A stretch of 64,000 nucleotides of DNA from Halorubrum sp. 2020YC2 (lineage in GTDB: Archaea; Halobacteriota; Halobacteria; Halobacteriales; Haloferacaceae): NCBI RefSeq assembly GCF_018623055.1, contig NZ_CP076019.1, forward strand, positions 992,001 through 1,056,000. Direction: 5' to 3'. Below are positions 1-8,481 of the stretch, piece after piece (the first letter of the stretch is position 1; every line of letters begins with the position of its first letter). The notes under the pieces are model-generated. The model was not told the origin of the DNA. It searched no databases and worked only from the letters and a program-made list of their open reading frames with translations. The position numbers and the translations under genes were made by a program.

Positions 1-99
1 CTCGCGGAATGTGACGCGTAATAGCTGGCCATCAGTATAGCTGGTCGTTTATAAGTGAACCTCTACCTCGTGGCTATCTTTTGATAACTCGTTGCTGGC

Positions 100-500
100 G
101 GATTTGCGTTGGGCACCTCTGAAGCCCCGGTCGCTCACTTATAAATAGCTGACAGCGGATCGGCGGCGAACACTTCCAAAACCCCAGTCGCTCCCTTTTA
201 AATCGTTGCTGGCGGATCACCGGAGACCTCCTCCAAAGCCCCAGCCGCGAGGACAGCGCACACTCGTTGCGCTCCTCGCTCGTTCGCTTCGCTCCCTCGC
301 TGCGGTGCTTACGTCGTCTGCGCTGTCCTCGCGGCTGCCCCTTTGAGTCCCGCCCCGCCCAGCACAGCACCGCAGCCTCTCACCTCCCCAGCCTCGTCGG
401 CCGGCCTCCGCTTCGCTCCGGCCGCCCGACTCCCTCGCGCGTGCTGCTCGGCCGCAGGGCGGCCTCGCAGGCACGCGCCACCGCCTCATTTATAAATGAG
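100..500. repeat. Dispersed structured repeat, copy A
   Basis: Non-coding element whose core (about 238-493) is clearly homologous to 13020-13283 in the same orientation. It holds a perfect 19-bp inverted repeat (242-260 with 319-337, 58-nt loop), a second hairpin (398-404 with 418-424) and a third (437-444 with 471-478, containing 450-455 with 459-464). It ends in a perfect 16-bp palindrome, CTCATTTATAAATGAG (485-500). Upstream, about 100-240 holds degenerate direct units of roughly 60-70 bp, each with a GCCCCAGTCGC-like block and, between them, CTTATAAAT or TTTTAAAT. Reading frames across it are arginine-rich and unlike proteins. Whether it is an RNA gene, a MITE-like element or a regulatory array is not known to me. 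Confidence 0.8.
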
Positions 501-564
501 TGGCGCAGACTCGCTCATTGGTTTAAAAGTTGTATCGCAGTATCGTGCGGCCGCCGTACCGCCT

Positions 565-1434
565 TCAGGCATATCGTCGCGCCAACGCGTACAGGTCCGG
601 GAGAACGTACGCCACCCCGCCCACCGCGAGAGCGGTCACGAGCGGGACCCCCCACGGGCTGTACTCGTCGAGCCGTATCGACCACCTGAGCAGCCCAGCG
701 GCGTCCACGAGCGGCGGCACGAGGTACACGCTCGCCCCGACCGCAGCGGCCGCCGGTGCGTGAACCGCCGAGATTCGATAGCCGTACGCGCTGCCGGCGA
801 TGAGGGCGAGACCGAGGGCCATCACGAAGAGGCCGTGGATGAATCCGGGGAGCCCGCCGAGCGGGCCCGGCCCGTAGAGCCTGAACTCGTACACGCGTTC
901 GTTCTCGAACACGTAGTACAGCCCTCCCCGCTCGGGGGCCTCCGCTACCTCGACCCCGGTATCTCCCGGAGCCACGTCGAACCCCGAGGGAACCGGTTTC
1001 GTGATCGAGACGCTGCTGCCTTCGGACTCCGCTGCCACCGTGAAGAAGCGCTGTCCCCGGTCGGGGAGCTCCTCGTACTCGAAGGCGAACCCCTCGCAGT
1101 CGGTGAACGCGACGCTGACGCCCCCGGAGTCGGCGTCGTCGGTCGGGAGGAAGCACGCCAGTTCGCCGCCGTCGCTGACGAAGTTCCACGTCCTCGACCG
1201 GAACGCGGACGGGAGATCGTCGACGGCGACCTCACCGCCCTCGGCGCCCGCGTCGACGACGTCCCGTGCCGACTCGGAGAGGTCCGCGTATTGATGGACC
1301 TCGCCGTCCGTCTCGTCCACCACGTACGTTACCGGGCCTGAGTCCGTGGCGCCCGCGGCGCCGCCGAAGACGAGACCGACTCCGACGACGAACAGACAGA
1401 GGGCCGCGAGGAGTTCCGGGGACGGGCGGGCCAT
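565..1434 (-). CDS. Exported/membrane protein, unknown function
   Basis: A 289-residue protein. Residues 8-29 form a hydrophobic signal-like segment ending in GAAGA, followed by an acidic predicted extracytoplasmic domain to about residue 185 and then three to four hydrophobic segments (GLFVMALGLALIAG, AVGASVYLVPPLV, LVTALAVGGVAYVL). The layout suggests an external domain anchored by C-terminal membrane helices. I do not recognise the family. The ATG at 1434 is supported by a TATA-like stretch about 27 nt upstream on this strand. It is divergent from the gene starting near 1563. Confidence 0.75.
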   Translation of the reverse strand: MARPSPELLAALCLFVVGVGLVFGGAAGATDSGPVTYVVDETDGEVHQYADLSESARDVVDAGAEGGEVAVDDLPSAFRSRTWNFVSDGGELACFLPTDDADSGGVSVAFTDCEGFAFEYEELPDRGQRFFTVAAESEGSSVSITKPVPSGFDVAPGDTGVEVAEAPERGGLYYVFENERVYEFRLYGPGPLGGLPGFIHGLFVMALGLALIAGSAYGYRISAVHAPAAAAVGASVYLVPPLVDAAGLLRWSIRLDEYSPWGVPLVTALAVGGVAYVLPDLYALARRYA

Positions 1435-1457
1435 TACCCGTCCCGATTCTCCGACGG

Positions 1458-1468
1458 TGTATATGTCT
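1458..1468 (-). promoter_or_regulatory. TATA-like box for the 565-1434 gene
   Basis: The minus strand reads GACATATACA here, centred about 27-30 nt before the ATG at 1434, the spacing expected for a leaderless haloarchaeal transcript. Confidence 0.45.
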
Positions 1469-1562
1469 TGTGCGACCGCGACTCGTCGAACGCGCCCTCG
1501 GCGCGGTCGAACGGCCTCTCGCCGCCGAAACGCACACCATTCTCCGGCCCGTACGGACGTGC

Positions 1563-2057
1563 GTGTACGCCGGACTGAAGAACACCCCCTGCTGTCTGTG
1601 CGGCCGGGACGACACTCACACCCGGATCGCGGTGCCGCCGCGGGCGCTCCGGCTGATGGAGAACGGCGGGCCCATCGCGTGGCGCGACGTGGTCGGCACG
1701 GTGACGCTCCGGTTCTGCGCCGACGACTGGGAGCTCGTCAGCGACCTCGCGGTCGAGATGGACGCGCATCCCCTCTCGCGGTGTAACGCCGCACACGTCT
1801 CCTTGGACCTCCGCGAGGACCACGAGGCGCTGCTGTCCGCGACGAAGGCCGAGACCGACCAGACGGAACTGGAGGCGCGGCTCGAATCCGAGGCCGAGGC
1901 GACCCTCGACGCGGTCGACGACCCCTACACCGAGGGGCGCGACGTGGTGGAGGCGATAGTCGTCCTGCGCGCGCTGGAGGAACTCGGCGTGCGGGAGCGA
2001 CCGGGCGCCGAGGGCGCCGTAGACGCCGGGGAGTCGACGGCCGCGGACGACGACTGA
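1563..2057 (+). CDS. Small CxxC-containing haloarchaeal protein, unknown function
   Basis: A 164-residue protein if the GTG at 1563 is used. The frame is open further upstream, but that part overlaps the divergent neighbour and reads as arginine-rich shadow sequence. Near the N-terminus it has a CCLCGRDDTHT motif, possibly half of a metal site, then a glutamate/aspartate-rich helical region (about 85-130). The ATG at 1656 would remove the cysteines, so I prefer the GTG. No enzyme motif is visible. The acidic composition matches haloarchaeal cytoplasmic proteins. Confidence 0.65.
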   Translation: MYAGLKNTPCCLCGRDDTHTRIAVPPRALRLMENGGPIAWRDVVGTVTLRFCADDWELVSDLAVEMDAHPLSRCNAAHVSLDLREDHEALLSATKAETDQTELEARLESEAEATLDAVDDPYTEGRDVVEAIVVLRALEELGVRERPGAEGAVDAGESTAADDD

Positions 2058-2103
2058 GTCGCCGCCGCGCTCGCCGCCCGCGGCGCGCCGCCGGGACGGC
2101 GAG

Positions 2104-2382
2104 CTACCACCGGACTTCGAACCCGTTTTCGCCCTCCGGCGCGCCGTACTCGGCGTCCACGTCGTCGACCTCGGCGGCCTCGCTGCCGGTCTCGCACCAC
2201 GCCACCATGTCGCGGACGTCGCCCTCTGGACCCTCGAAGACGGCCTCGACCCGGCCGTCGTCGAGGTTCCGCACCCAGCCGTCGACGCCCTTCTCGCGGG
2301 CCGCGTCGCGGGTCGTCGCCCGGTAGTAGACGCCCTGAACGCGGCCCGAGACGAACACGTGCGCGCGAACGCGGTCGGTCAT
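2104..2382 (-). CDS. acyP: Acylphosphatase
   Basis: A 92-residue acylphosphatase, which hydrolyses carboxyl-phosphate bonds of acyl phosphates in the cytoplasm. The family signature is present: VFVSGRVQGVYYRATT with the catalytic arginine in GRVQGVYYR, and GWVRNLDDGRVEAVFEG with the catalytic asparagine. Length matches the family. The ATG at 2382 gives the standard N-terminus; the longer frame is arginine-rich and runs through the upstream repeat. A TTTAAG box lies about 25 nt upstream and sits in a duplicated 38-bp segment. Confidence 0.93.
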   Translation of the reverse strand: MTDRVRAHVFVSGRVQGVYYRATTRDAAREKGVDGWVRNLDDGRVEAVFEGPEGDVRDMVAWCETGSEAAEVDDVDAEYGAPEGENGFEVRW

Positions 2383-2400
2383 CGACCGAGGCTGGGACCG

Positions 2401-2476
2401 CGACCCGCTTAAACGCCCCGTCCGCAACCGACCGCCCGCGACCCGCTTAAACGCCCCGTCCGCAACCGACCGCCCG
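2401..2476. repeat. 38-bp perfect tandem duplication carrying the acyP promoter box
   Basis: The segment 2401-2438 is repeated exactly at 2439-2476. Each copy contains GTTTAAGCGGG on the minus strand, a promoter-like box. The first copy lies at normal distance from the acyP start and the second 38 nt farther away. The intergenic space before the divergent phosphohexomutase gene follows. Confidence 0.9.
2407..2414 (-). promoter_or_regulatory. TTTAAG promoter box for acyP
   Basis: GTTTAAGC on the minus strand, about 25-30 nt before the ATG at 2382. A second identical box is at about 2445-2452 in the duplicate. Confidence 0.5.
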
Positions 2477-2534
2477 CGACCGGCCTCCGCCCGCAACCGA
2501 CGCCTACTAACTCCCGCGCGGCGAGGGGGCCGAT

Positions 2535-4031
2535 ATGGACCTGTTCGGAACCGCCGGGATCCGCGGCGGCGTCGAGGACCGCGTCACGCCGGCGCTCGCG
2601 CTCGCCGTCGGGCGAGCCGTGGGCGCCGAGATCCGATCGCGAGACGGAGGAACGGAGACTGCCCCGACCGTCGTCCTCGCCCGCGACGGCCGGGTGACCG
2701 GCCCGGCGCTCGCGGCCGCGATGGAGGCCGGGCTCTCCGCCGGCGGCGTCGAGGTGCGCCGCGCCGGCCGCCTCCCGACGCCGGCGCTCGCGCACGCCTC
2801 GCGCGGCCGCTACGGCGTGATGCTCACCGCCTCGCACAACCCGCCGACCGACAACGGGATCAAGCTGTTCCGCGACGGAACCGAGTTCGACCGCGACGCG
2901 GAGCGCGCCGTCGAGTCCCGGGTCGCGGACGAGGAGTCGGTCGCCCCGTGGGACGAGTGGACCGAGGCGACCCGGACCGACCCGCTCGGCGGCTACCTCG
3001 ACGCCGTGCGCGAGTACGCCGCGGGGTTCGGCGCCGACCTCGACGGTCTCCGGATCGCCGTCGACTGCGGCAACGGGATGAGCGCGCCCGCGACGCCGAC
3101 CGTCCTCCGCGAACTGGGCGCCGACGTGGTCACGCTCAACGGCAACGTCGACGGCCACTTCCCCGGCCGCGGGAGCAAGCCCACGCCGGAGACGCTCGCG
3201 GACCTGCGCGCGTTCGTCGCGGACGCGAACGAGGGGATTGAGGACCCGGGCCGACCGGCCGGCGGCGAGGAGAGCGACGGCGACGAGGCGGGCGACGGCG
3301 GCGAGGCGGGCGAGACCGAGGGGTTCGCGTTCGCCATCGGGCACGACGGCGACGCCGACCGGATCGTGGTCGTCGACGCGGACGGGGAGGTCGTCCACGA
3401 GGACACGGTGCTCGCGGTGCTCGCGGAGCGGTACACGCGCGAGAGCGACGCGAGGGATCCCGTCGTCGTGACGACGCCGAACGCCTCAGGTCGGATCGAC
3501 GAGCGCGTCCGCGACGCCGGCGGCCGCGTCGAGCGCGTACGCCTCGGCGCGCTCCACGAGGGCATCGCCGCGGTCCGGGAGGCGGACGCGGAGGCGGGGA
3601 AGGAAGGCGGCGACGACACCCGGGTCGTCTTCGCGGCCGAGCCGTGGAAGCACATCCACGTCGCCTTCGGCGGCTGGATCGACGGCGTGACCTCCGCGGC
3701 GGTGATCGCCCGCCTCGTCGCGGACGAGGGACTCGACGCGCTCCGCGAGCCGGTCACCGAGCGCCCGTACCGCAAGGTGAGCGTCGAGTGTCCGGACGAG
3801 GCGAAGGAGCCGGTCATGGAGCGGTTGGAGACGGCGCTGCCCGAGGCGTTCCCCGAGGCCGCGGTCGACACCGACCACGGCGTCCGGCTGGAGTTCGAGG
3901 ACGCCTCGTGGACGCTGGTCCGCCCCTCCGGCACGGAGCCGTACGTCCGGGTGTACGCCGAGAGCGACGACGTCGACCGGCTCGTCGCTGCGGTCGAGGA
4001 CGTCGTCGAGGACGCGGTCGCGGCGGCGTAG
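2535..4031 (+). CDS. glmM: Phosphohexomutase, phosphoglucosamine mutase-like
   Basis: A 498-residue alpha-D-phosphohexomutase. It has the catalytic serine loop TASHNPPTDNGIK (about residues 98-110), the magnesium loop GHDGDADRIVVVD (about 268-280), a sugar-recognition loop AEPWKHIHV in place of the common GEQSGH type, and the phosphate-binding RPSGTEPYVRVY near residue 462. The start MDLFGTAGIRG is canonical. An acidic low-complexity insert (about 235-265) precedes the magnesium loop. Such enzymes isomerise hexose-6-P or glucosamine-6-P to the 1-phosphate for nucleotide-sugar and glycan synthesis. The exact substrate (GlcN, Glc or Man) cannot be told from sequence alone; the gene symbol is tentative. 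Confidence 0.85.
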   Translation: MDLFGTAGIRGGVEDRVTPALALAVGRAVGAEIRSRDGGTETAPTVVLARDGRVTGPALAAAMEAGLSAGGVEVRRAGRLPTPALAHASRGRYGVMLTASHNPPTDNGIKLFRDGTEFDRDAERAVESRVADEESVAPWDEWTEATRTDPLGGYLDAVREYAAGFGADLDGLRIAVDCGNGMSAPATPTVLRELGADVVTLNGNVDGHFPGRGSKPTPETLADLRAFVADANEGIEDPGRPAGGEESDGDEAGDGGEAGETEGFAFAIGHDGDADRIVVVDADGEVVHEDTVLAVLAERYTRESDARDPVVVTTPNASGRIDERVRDAGGRVERVRLGALHEGIAAVREADAEAGKEGGDDTRVVFAAEPWKHIHVAFGGWIDGVTSAAVIARLVADEGLDALREPVTERPYRKVSVECPDEAKEPVMERLETALPEAFPEAAVDTDHGVRLEFEDASWTLVRPSGTEPYVRVYAESDDVDRLVAAVEDVVEDAVAAA

Positions 4032-4251
4032 GGGACGACGGCCGCGTAAGCGGTGACGGCGAGTCGGGCGAGACCGAGCGGCCGACGGCCGGTCCGCCCC
4101 CCGGCGCTCTCGGCGGCTCGTGTTGCGCCTCGTTCACAACCGTGAGGGATTCGGGGTCGTGGATCAAAACGGCGCGACCGGCCGCCGATCCCCCCGAAAT
4201 ACGGCCGCTTCTTTTCACGAACGTGTCACCTCGATGCCGCGGGAACGACGA

Positions 4252-4258
4252 ATTTATG
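4252..4258 (+). promoter_or_regulatory. TTTAT promoter box for the BMP lipoprotein gene
   Basis: ATTTATG lies about 28-34 nt before the ATG at 4286. This is why I take the downstream ATG as the start, not the ATG overlapping the box at 4256. Confidence 0.5.
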
Positions 4259-4285
4259 CCGCGTTCCGACGCGGGTACAGACGAG

Positions 4286-5371
4286 ATGGCATCCGACTTC
4301 GATCGGCGGCGGTTCATCAAGGCGGCAAGCGCAGCGGGCCTCGTCGGCCTCGCGGGCTGTAGCGGCGGCCCGAGCGGCGACGGGGGCGACGGGGGCGACG
4401 GCGACGTGCCGGCGCGGGTCGGCATCGTCTACTCCGACGGCGGACTCGGGGACAACTCGTTCAACGACGCGGCCCAGCAGGGGATCTTCCAGGCCGAAGA
4501 GGAGTTCGGCATCGCGTACGACGAGTCGGAGCCGGACGGCGCCGGCGAGTTCGAGCAGTTCCAACAGCAGTACGCCGGCTCGACGGACCCGGCGTACGAC
4601 CTGGTCGCCACCATCGGGTTCAACCAGGGCGACGCGCTCGCCCAGACCGCGCCCGAGTACCCCGACCAGAACTTCATGATCGTCGACACCACGGTCGACG
4701 AGCCGAACGTCGCGAACTACCTGTTCCGCGAGCACGAGGGCTCGTTCCTGATGGGCGTGCTCGCCGCGCGGCTGTCCGAGACGGAGTTCTCCGCCGGGGC
4801 CGGCGAGACCGACCCGGACTCGACGACCGTCGGCTTCGTCGGCGGCGTCGACAGCCCGGTCATCCGTCGGTTCCAGGCCGGCTTCGAGGCCGGCGTCGAC
4901 TACGCGTCCGACGACGTCGACGTCACCACGAGCTACGTCGGCAGCTACGCCGACCCCACGGGCGGCCAGGAGGCGGCCCTGTCGATGTACCAGAGCGGCG
5001 CGGACGTGGTCTACCACGCCTCGGGCGCGACGGGCGTCGGCGTCTTCCGGGCCGCACAGGAGGAGGGTCGGTTCGCCTTCGGCGTCGACCAGGACCAGTC
5101 GGTCTCGAACGACTCGTTCGCGGACGTCATCCTGGCGTCGATGGTGAAACGCGTCGACACCGCGGTGTACGAGTCCATCTCGAACGTCGTCGACGGCGAG
5201 CACCAGGGCGGGTCGACGACGGCGCTCGGACTGGAGTCCAACGGGGTCGAGTGCGTCTACGGGCAGGAGATAGGCGGCCAGGTGCCCGACGATATCGCGA
5301 CCGCCGTGGCGGACGCGCGCGACGAGATCATCGCCGGCAACATCGACGTGCCGGAGACGACGGACGACTGA
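4286..5371 (+). CDS. BMP-family substrate-binding lipoprotein of an ABC importer
   Basis: A 361-residue solute-binding protein of the basic membrane protein (BmpA/PnrA) family. The N-terminus carries a Tat motif (DRRRFIKA, residues 6-13) and a lipobox LAGC with Cys25, so it is probably exported folded and lipid-anchored. A glycine/aspartate linker is followed by GIVYSDGGLGDNSFNDAA, the BMP signature, then FVGGVDSPVIRRFQAGFEAG and FGVDQDQS. Family members usually bind nucleosides or purines. The ATPase and two permeases of the same system follow directly. Substrate assignment is by family inference only. Confidence 0.92.
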   Translation: MASDFDRRRFIKAASAAGLVGLAGCSGGPSGDGGDGGDGDVPARVGIVYSDGGLGDNSFNDAAQQGIFQAEEEFGIAYDESEPDGAGEFEQFQQQYAGSTDPAYDLVATIGFNQGDALAQTAPEYPDQNFMIVDTTVDEPNVANYLFREHEGSFLMGVLAARLSETEFSAGAGETDPDSTTVGFVGGVDSPVIRRFQAGFEAGVDYASDDVDVTTSYVGSYADPTGGQEAALSMYQSGADVVYHASGATGVGVFRAAQEEGRFAFGVDQDQSVSNDSFADVILASMVKRVDTAVYESISNVVDGEHQGGSTTALGLESNGVECVYGQEIGGQVPDDIATAVADARDEIIAGNIDVPETTDD

Positions 5372-5498
5372 GCGGCGCGGCGGCGGAACGGTAGCCGGGG
5401 CGAGACGGCGGCGTCCGGACCGCTCTCGCGGGCGCGACTTCTCCGACGATCCGGTCAGACGAGCGACAGTACAGGCTCCGTCGGGCCGAAATCCGCGC

Positions 5499-5507
5499 GT
5501 TTTTAGG
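5499..5507 (+). promoter_or_regulatory. Promoter box before the ABC ATPase
   Basis: GTTTTTAGG lies about 24-32 nt before the ATG at 5531, suggesting the ATPase-permease part has its own start besides readthrough from the lipoprotein gene. Confidence 0.4.
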
Positions 5508-5530
5508 CTCCGGTGCGGAGTTACGGGTGA

Positions 5531-7183
5531 ATGAACCCGGCGGTCCACTTGGACGGCATCACGAAGCGATTCCCCGGGGTCGTCGCGAACGACGACGTCG
5601 ATCTCGCGGTGGAGCGCGGGAGCGTCCACGCCCTGCTGGGCGAGAACGGGGCCGGCAAGACCACGCTGATGAACGTGTTGTACGGTCTCTACCGGCCGAC
5701 CGAGGGGACCGTCCGCCTCGACGGCGAGGCGAAGTCGTTCGACTCGCCGCGCGACGCCATCGACGCCGGCGTCGGCATGATCCACCAGCACTTCATGCTC
5801 GTCGATCCGATGACGGTGTGGGAGAACGTCGTCTTGGGCAACGAGCCGACCACGTGGGGGGGCCTGCGGGTCGACAGGGAGGCCGCCCGCGAGGCCGTCG
5901 TCGAACTGAGCGAGCGGTACGGCTTCGACGTCGACCCGGACGCGACGATCGCGGACATCTCGGTGGGCGAACAGCAGCGCGTCGAGATCCTGAAGGCGCT
6001 GTACCGCGGCGCCGACGTGCTCATCATGGACGAGCCGACCGCGGTGTTGACGCCGCAGGAGGTCGAGGAGCTGTACGGCGTCTTCGAGGAGCTGACCGAA
6101 CAGGGGAAGACGATCATCTTCATCTCGCACAAGCTGGGCGAGGCGCTGTCGGCGGCCGACGACATCACCGTCCTCCGCGACGGCGTCAACGTCGGCACGG
6201 TCGCGTCCGCGGACGTGACGCGCGAGGAGCTCGCGGAGATGATGGTCGGCCGAGAGGTGCTGATGGACCCCGCGACGACGCCGCAGGAGGCGGGCGACCG
6301 CGTGCTGGAGGTGACCGGCCTCAGCGTCGAGGACGACCGGGGCGTCGAGGCGGTCTCCGACCTCTCCTTCGAGCTTCGCGCCGGCGAGATCCTCGGCGTC
6401 GCGGGCGTCGACGGCAACGGCCAGTCGCAGCTCGTCGAGGCCGTCACGGGGCTGCGCGAGGCGGCGTCCGGGGACGTCCGCTACCGCGGCGAGCCGATGG
6501 CGGGGAAGACGCGCCGCGACCGGATCGACCGGGGGATGGCGTACATCCCGGAGGACAGACAGGAGCGCGGGCTGGTGATGTCGTACGACCTCACCGAGAA
6601 CGGCATCCTCGGGAGCCAACACGACCCGCCGTTCGCGCGCGGCGGTCGCCTCGACTGGGGCGCCGCTCAGGACCACGCCGAGTCCGTGATCGAGCAGTAC
6701 GACGTGCGGCCGCCCGACGCGGGCGCCGAGGCCGAGTCGCTCTCCGGCGGCAACCAGCAGAAGTTCATCGTCGGCCGCGAGTTCGAGCGCGACCCGGACC
6801 TCGTCGTCGCGACCCACCCGACCCGCGGCGTCGACATCGGCTCGACGGAGTTCCTCCACGACCGGCTGCTCGACCTGCGCGCCGAGGGGAGGGCGGTCCT
6901 CCTCGTCTCCTCGAAGCTCGACGAGGTACAGGGCCTCTCCGACCGGCTCGCGGTGATGCACGAGGGCGAGTTCACCGGGGTCGTCGACCCCGCGACCGTG
7001 ACCGAAGAGGAGATCGGGCTGCTGATGGCCGGCGAGTCGCTCGACGACGACTCGGTCGAGGGGGCGGCGCTCCACGACGCCGCGGACGACGCGTCGGGCG
7101 GCGCGTCGGGCGACGGCACGGTCGACGGCGCGGATGACGGGATCGACGGAGCGACCGGCGGCGACGAGGGGGTGGACGCGTGA
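5531..7183 (+). CDS. ABC importer ATPase with two nucleotide-binding domains
   Basis: A 550-residue protein with tandem ATPase domains, as in sugar and nucleoside importers of the RbsA/MglA/NupA type. Domain 1 has Walker A GENGAGKTT (about 37), the signature SVGEQQRVEI (about 143) and Walker B VLIMDEPTAVLT (about 163). Domain 2 has a degenerate Walker A (GVDGNGQSQL, lacking the usual GKS/T), the signature LSGGNQQKFIVGREF and LVVATHPTRGVDIGS. The degenerate second site is usual in this subfamily. An acidic, glycine-rich tail (about 510-550) follows. It overlaps the downstream permease gene by 4 nt (GTGA). Confidence 0.95.
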   Translation: MNPAVHLDGITKRFPGVVANDDVDLAVERGSVHALLGENGAGKTTLMNVLYGLYRPTEGTVRLDGEAKSFDSPRDAIDAGVGMIHQHFMLVDPMTVWENVVLGNEPTTWGGLRVDREAAREAVVELSERYGFDVDPDATIADISVGEQQRVEILKALYRGADVLIMDEPTAVLTPQEVEELYGVFEELTEQGKTIIFISHKLGEALSAADDITVLRDGVNVGTVASADVTREELAEMMVGREVLMDPATTPQEAGDRVLEVTGLSVEDDRGVEAVSDLSFELRAGEILGVAGVDGNGQSQLVEAVTGLREAASGDVRYRGEPMAGKTRRDRIDRGMAYIPEDRQERGLVMSYDLTENGILGSQHDPPFARGGRLDWGAAQDHAESVIEQYDVRPPDAGAEAESLSGGNQQKFIVGREFERDPDLVVATHPTRGVDIGSTEFLHDRLLDLRAEGRAVLLVSSKLDEVQGLSDRLAVMHEGEFTGVVDPATVTEEEIGLLMAGESLDDDSVEGAALHDAADDASGGASGDGTVDGADDGIDGATGGDEGVDA

Positions 7184-8481
7184 GCGACTCGGACGCCGAC
7201 GGCTCCGACTCCGTCCTCGCCCGCGTGGTCGCGCCGTTCGTCGACCGGAGCGTCGCGGAGCGGCTCCTCATCAGCGTCGCCGCCATCTTCCTCTCGATCG
7301 CCGTCGGCTTCGTGCTCGTGCTCGTCTCCGGCCGCATCGCCCAGTGTTCGACCGCGGCCTGGACGCTGCCGTTCACGGGACTTGGGTTCTGCTACGACCC
7401 GGTCGAGGTGTACGTCGTGCTGTTCAACGGCGCGCTCGGCTACCCGTTCGCGACCGGCGACCCCGGGCTGTTGAACCCCGGGTGGACGCCGTTTAACCTC
7501 TCGTTCGGGCTAACGCTCTCGGAGACGACGCTACTGATCTTCACCGGACTCTCCGTCGCCGTCGCGTTCCGCGCCGGCCTGTTCAACATCGGGACGCAGG
7601 GCCAGCTCGTCGTCGGCGCGCTCGCGACCGCGCTCACCGTGCTCGCGCTCGCGCCCCTGCTCCCCGCCGGTCCCGTCGCCGGGCTCGTGCTGATAGTCGT
7701 CGGGACCGCGGCCGGCGCCGTCGGCGGCGGGCTATGGGGCGCCATCCCCGGCGCGCTCAAGGCGTACGCCGACGCCAACGAGGTGATCACGACGATCATG
7801 CTCAACTTCGTCGCCGCGAACGTCGCGTACGTGCTCGTGTTAGAGGTGTTCCGCGCCGAGGGCTCCTCGGTGGTCGCCACCAGATACGTTCCGGAGTACG
7901 CGCAGTTCCCGTCGGTGCTGTTCCCGCCGTCGACCGACTTCTCGCTGCTCGCGCTGCTCCTCGGGGCCGTCTTCATCGGCGCGCTCTACTACTTCGTCGA
8001 GCACACGTCGCTCGGGTACGACCTCCGGACGAGCGGCGTTCAGGCCGCGGCCGCCGAGTACGGGGGCGTGAACGCGAAGCTCACGACCGTTCGCGCGATG
8101 ACGCTCTCGGGCGCGCTCGGCGGCGTCGGCGGCGCAGTGTGGGTGCTGATGTCCGAGGGCCGGTGGATGGCCTCGATCCCGGACCTCGGCTTCGACGGCA
8201 TCACCGTCTCCATCCTGGCCGGGAACAACCCGATCGGCGTGCTGCCGGCGGCGTTCCTCTTCGGGGTCCTGAAGGGCGGCGCCCTAGAGATCGGGTTCCG
8301 GACGGACGTCCCGACGGAGCTCGTCGCCGTGCTGCGCGGGCTCATCATCCTGTTCGTCGCGATGCCGGAGTTCTTCCGGATGATCGGCCGGTACGCCGGC
8401 GTCTCCGGGGGCGGCGGCGTCGCGGCGTCGACGGAGCCGGACGAGACCGCCGGCGGCGACGGGGGTGAGACCGATGCGTAA
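7180..8481 (+). CDS. ABC importer permease (BMP/nucleoside type), first subunit
   Basis: A 433-residue integral membrane permease of the BPD_transp_2 family, with about eight to ten hydrophobic segments. The family motif VAFRAGLFNIGTQGQ is present around residue 130, and GVNAKLTTVRAMTLSGALGG in the later cytoplasmic loop. The GTG start at 7180 overlaps the ATPase stop codon, implying coupled translation. Residues 1-20 are acidic cytoplasmic sequence. It should pair with the permease that follows and with the double ATPase. It resembles the larger permease (YufP/NupB class) by length; this is inference. Confidence 0.93.
   Translation: MSDSDADGSDSVLARVVAPFVDRSVAERLLISVAAIFLSIAVGFVLVLVSGRIAQCSTAAWTLPFTGLGFCYDPVEVYVVLFNGALGYPFATGDPGLLNPGWTPFNLSFGLTLSETTLLIFTGLSVAVAFRAGLFNIGTQGQLVVGALATALTVLALAPLLPAGPVAGLVLIVVGTAAGAVGGGLWGAIPGALKAYADANEVITTIMLNFVAANVAYVLVLEVFRAEGSSVVATRYVPEYAQFPSVLFPPSTDFSLLALLLGAVFIGALYYFVEHTSLGYDLRTSGVQAAAAEYGGVNAKLTTVRAMTLSGALGGVGGAVWVLMSEGRWMASIPDLGFDGITVSILAGNNPIGVLPAAFLFGVLKGGALEIGFRTDVPTELVAVLRGLIILFVAMPEFFRMIGRYAGVSGGGGVAASTEPDETAGGDGGETDA

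Noticed and set aside
74-370. Arginine-rich minus-strand ORF of 98 residues over the repeat
   Set aside because: Composition follows the repeat's GC pattern, the reading frame repeats a peptide with each leader unit, and no protein motif is present; the structured element explains the sequence better.
4226-7075. 949-residue minus-strand ORF opposite the BMP transporter
   Set aside because: A shadow frame of GC-rich coding sequence (V/R/H-rich); the plus strand has clear domain motifs.
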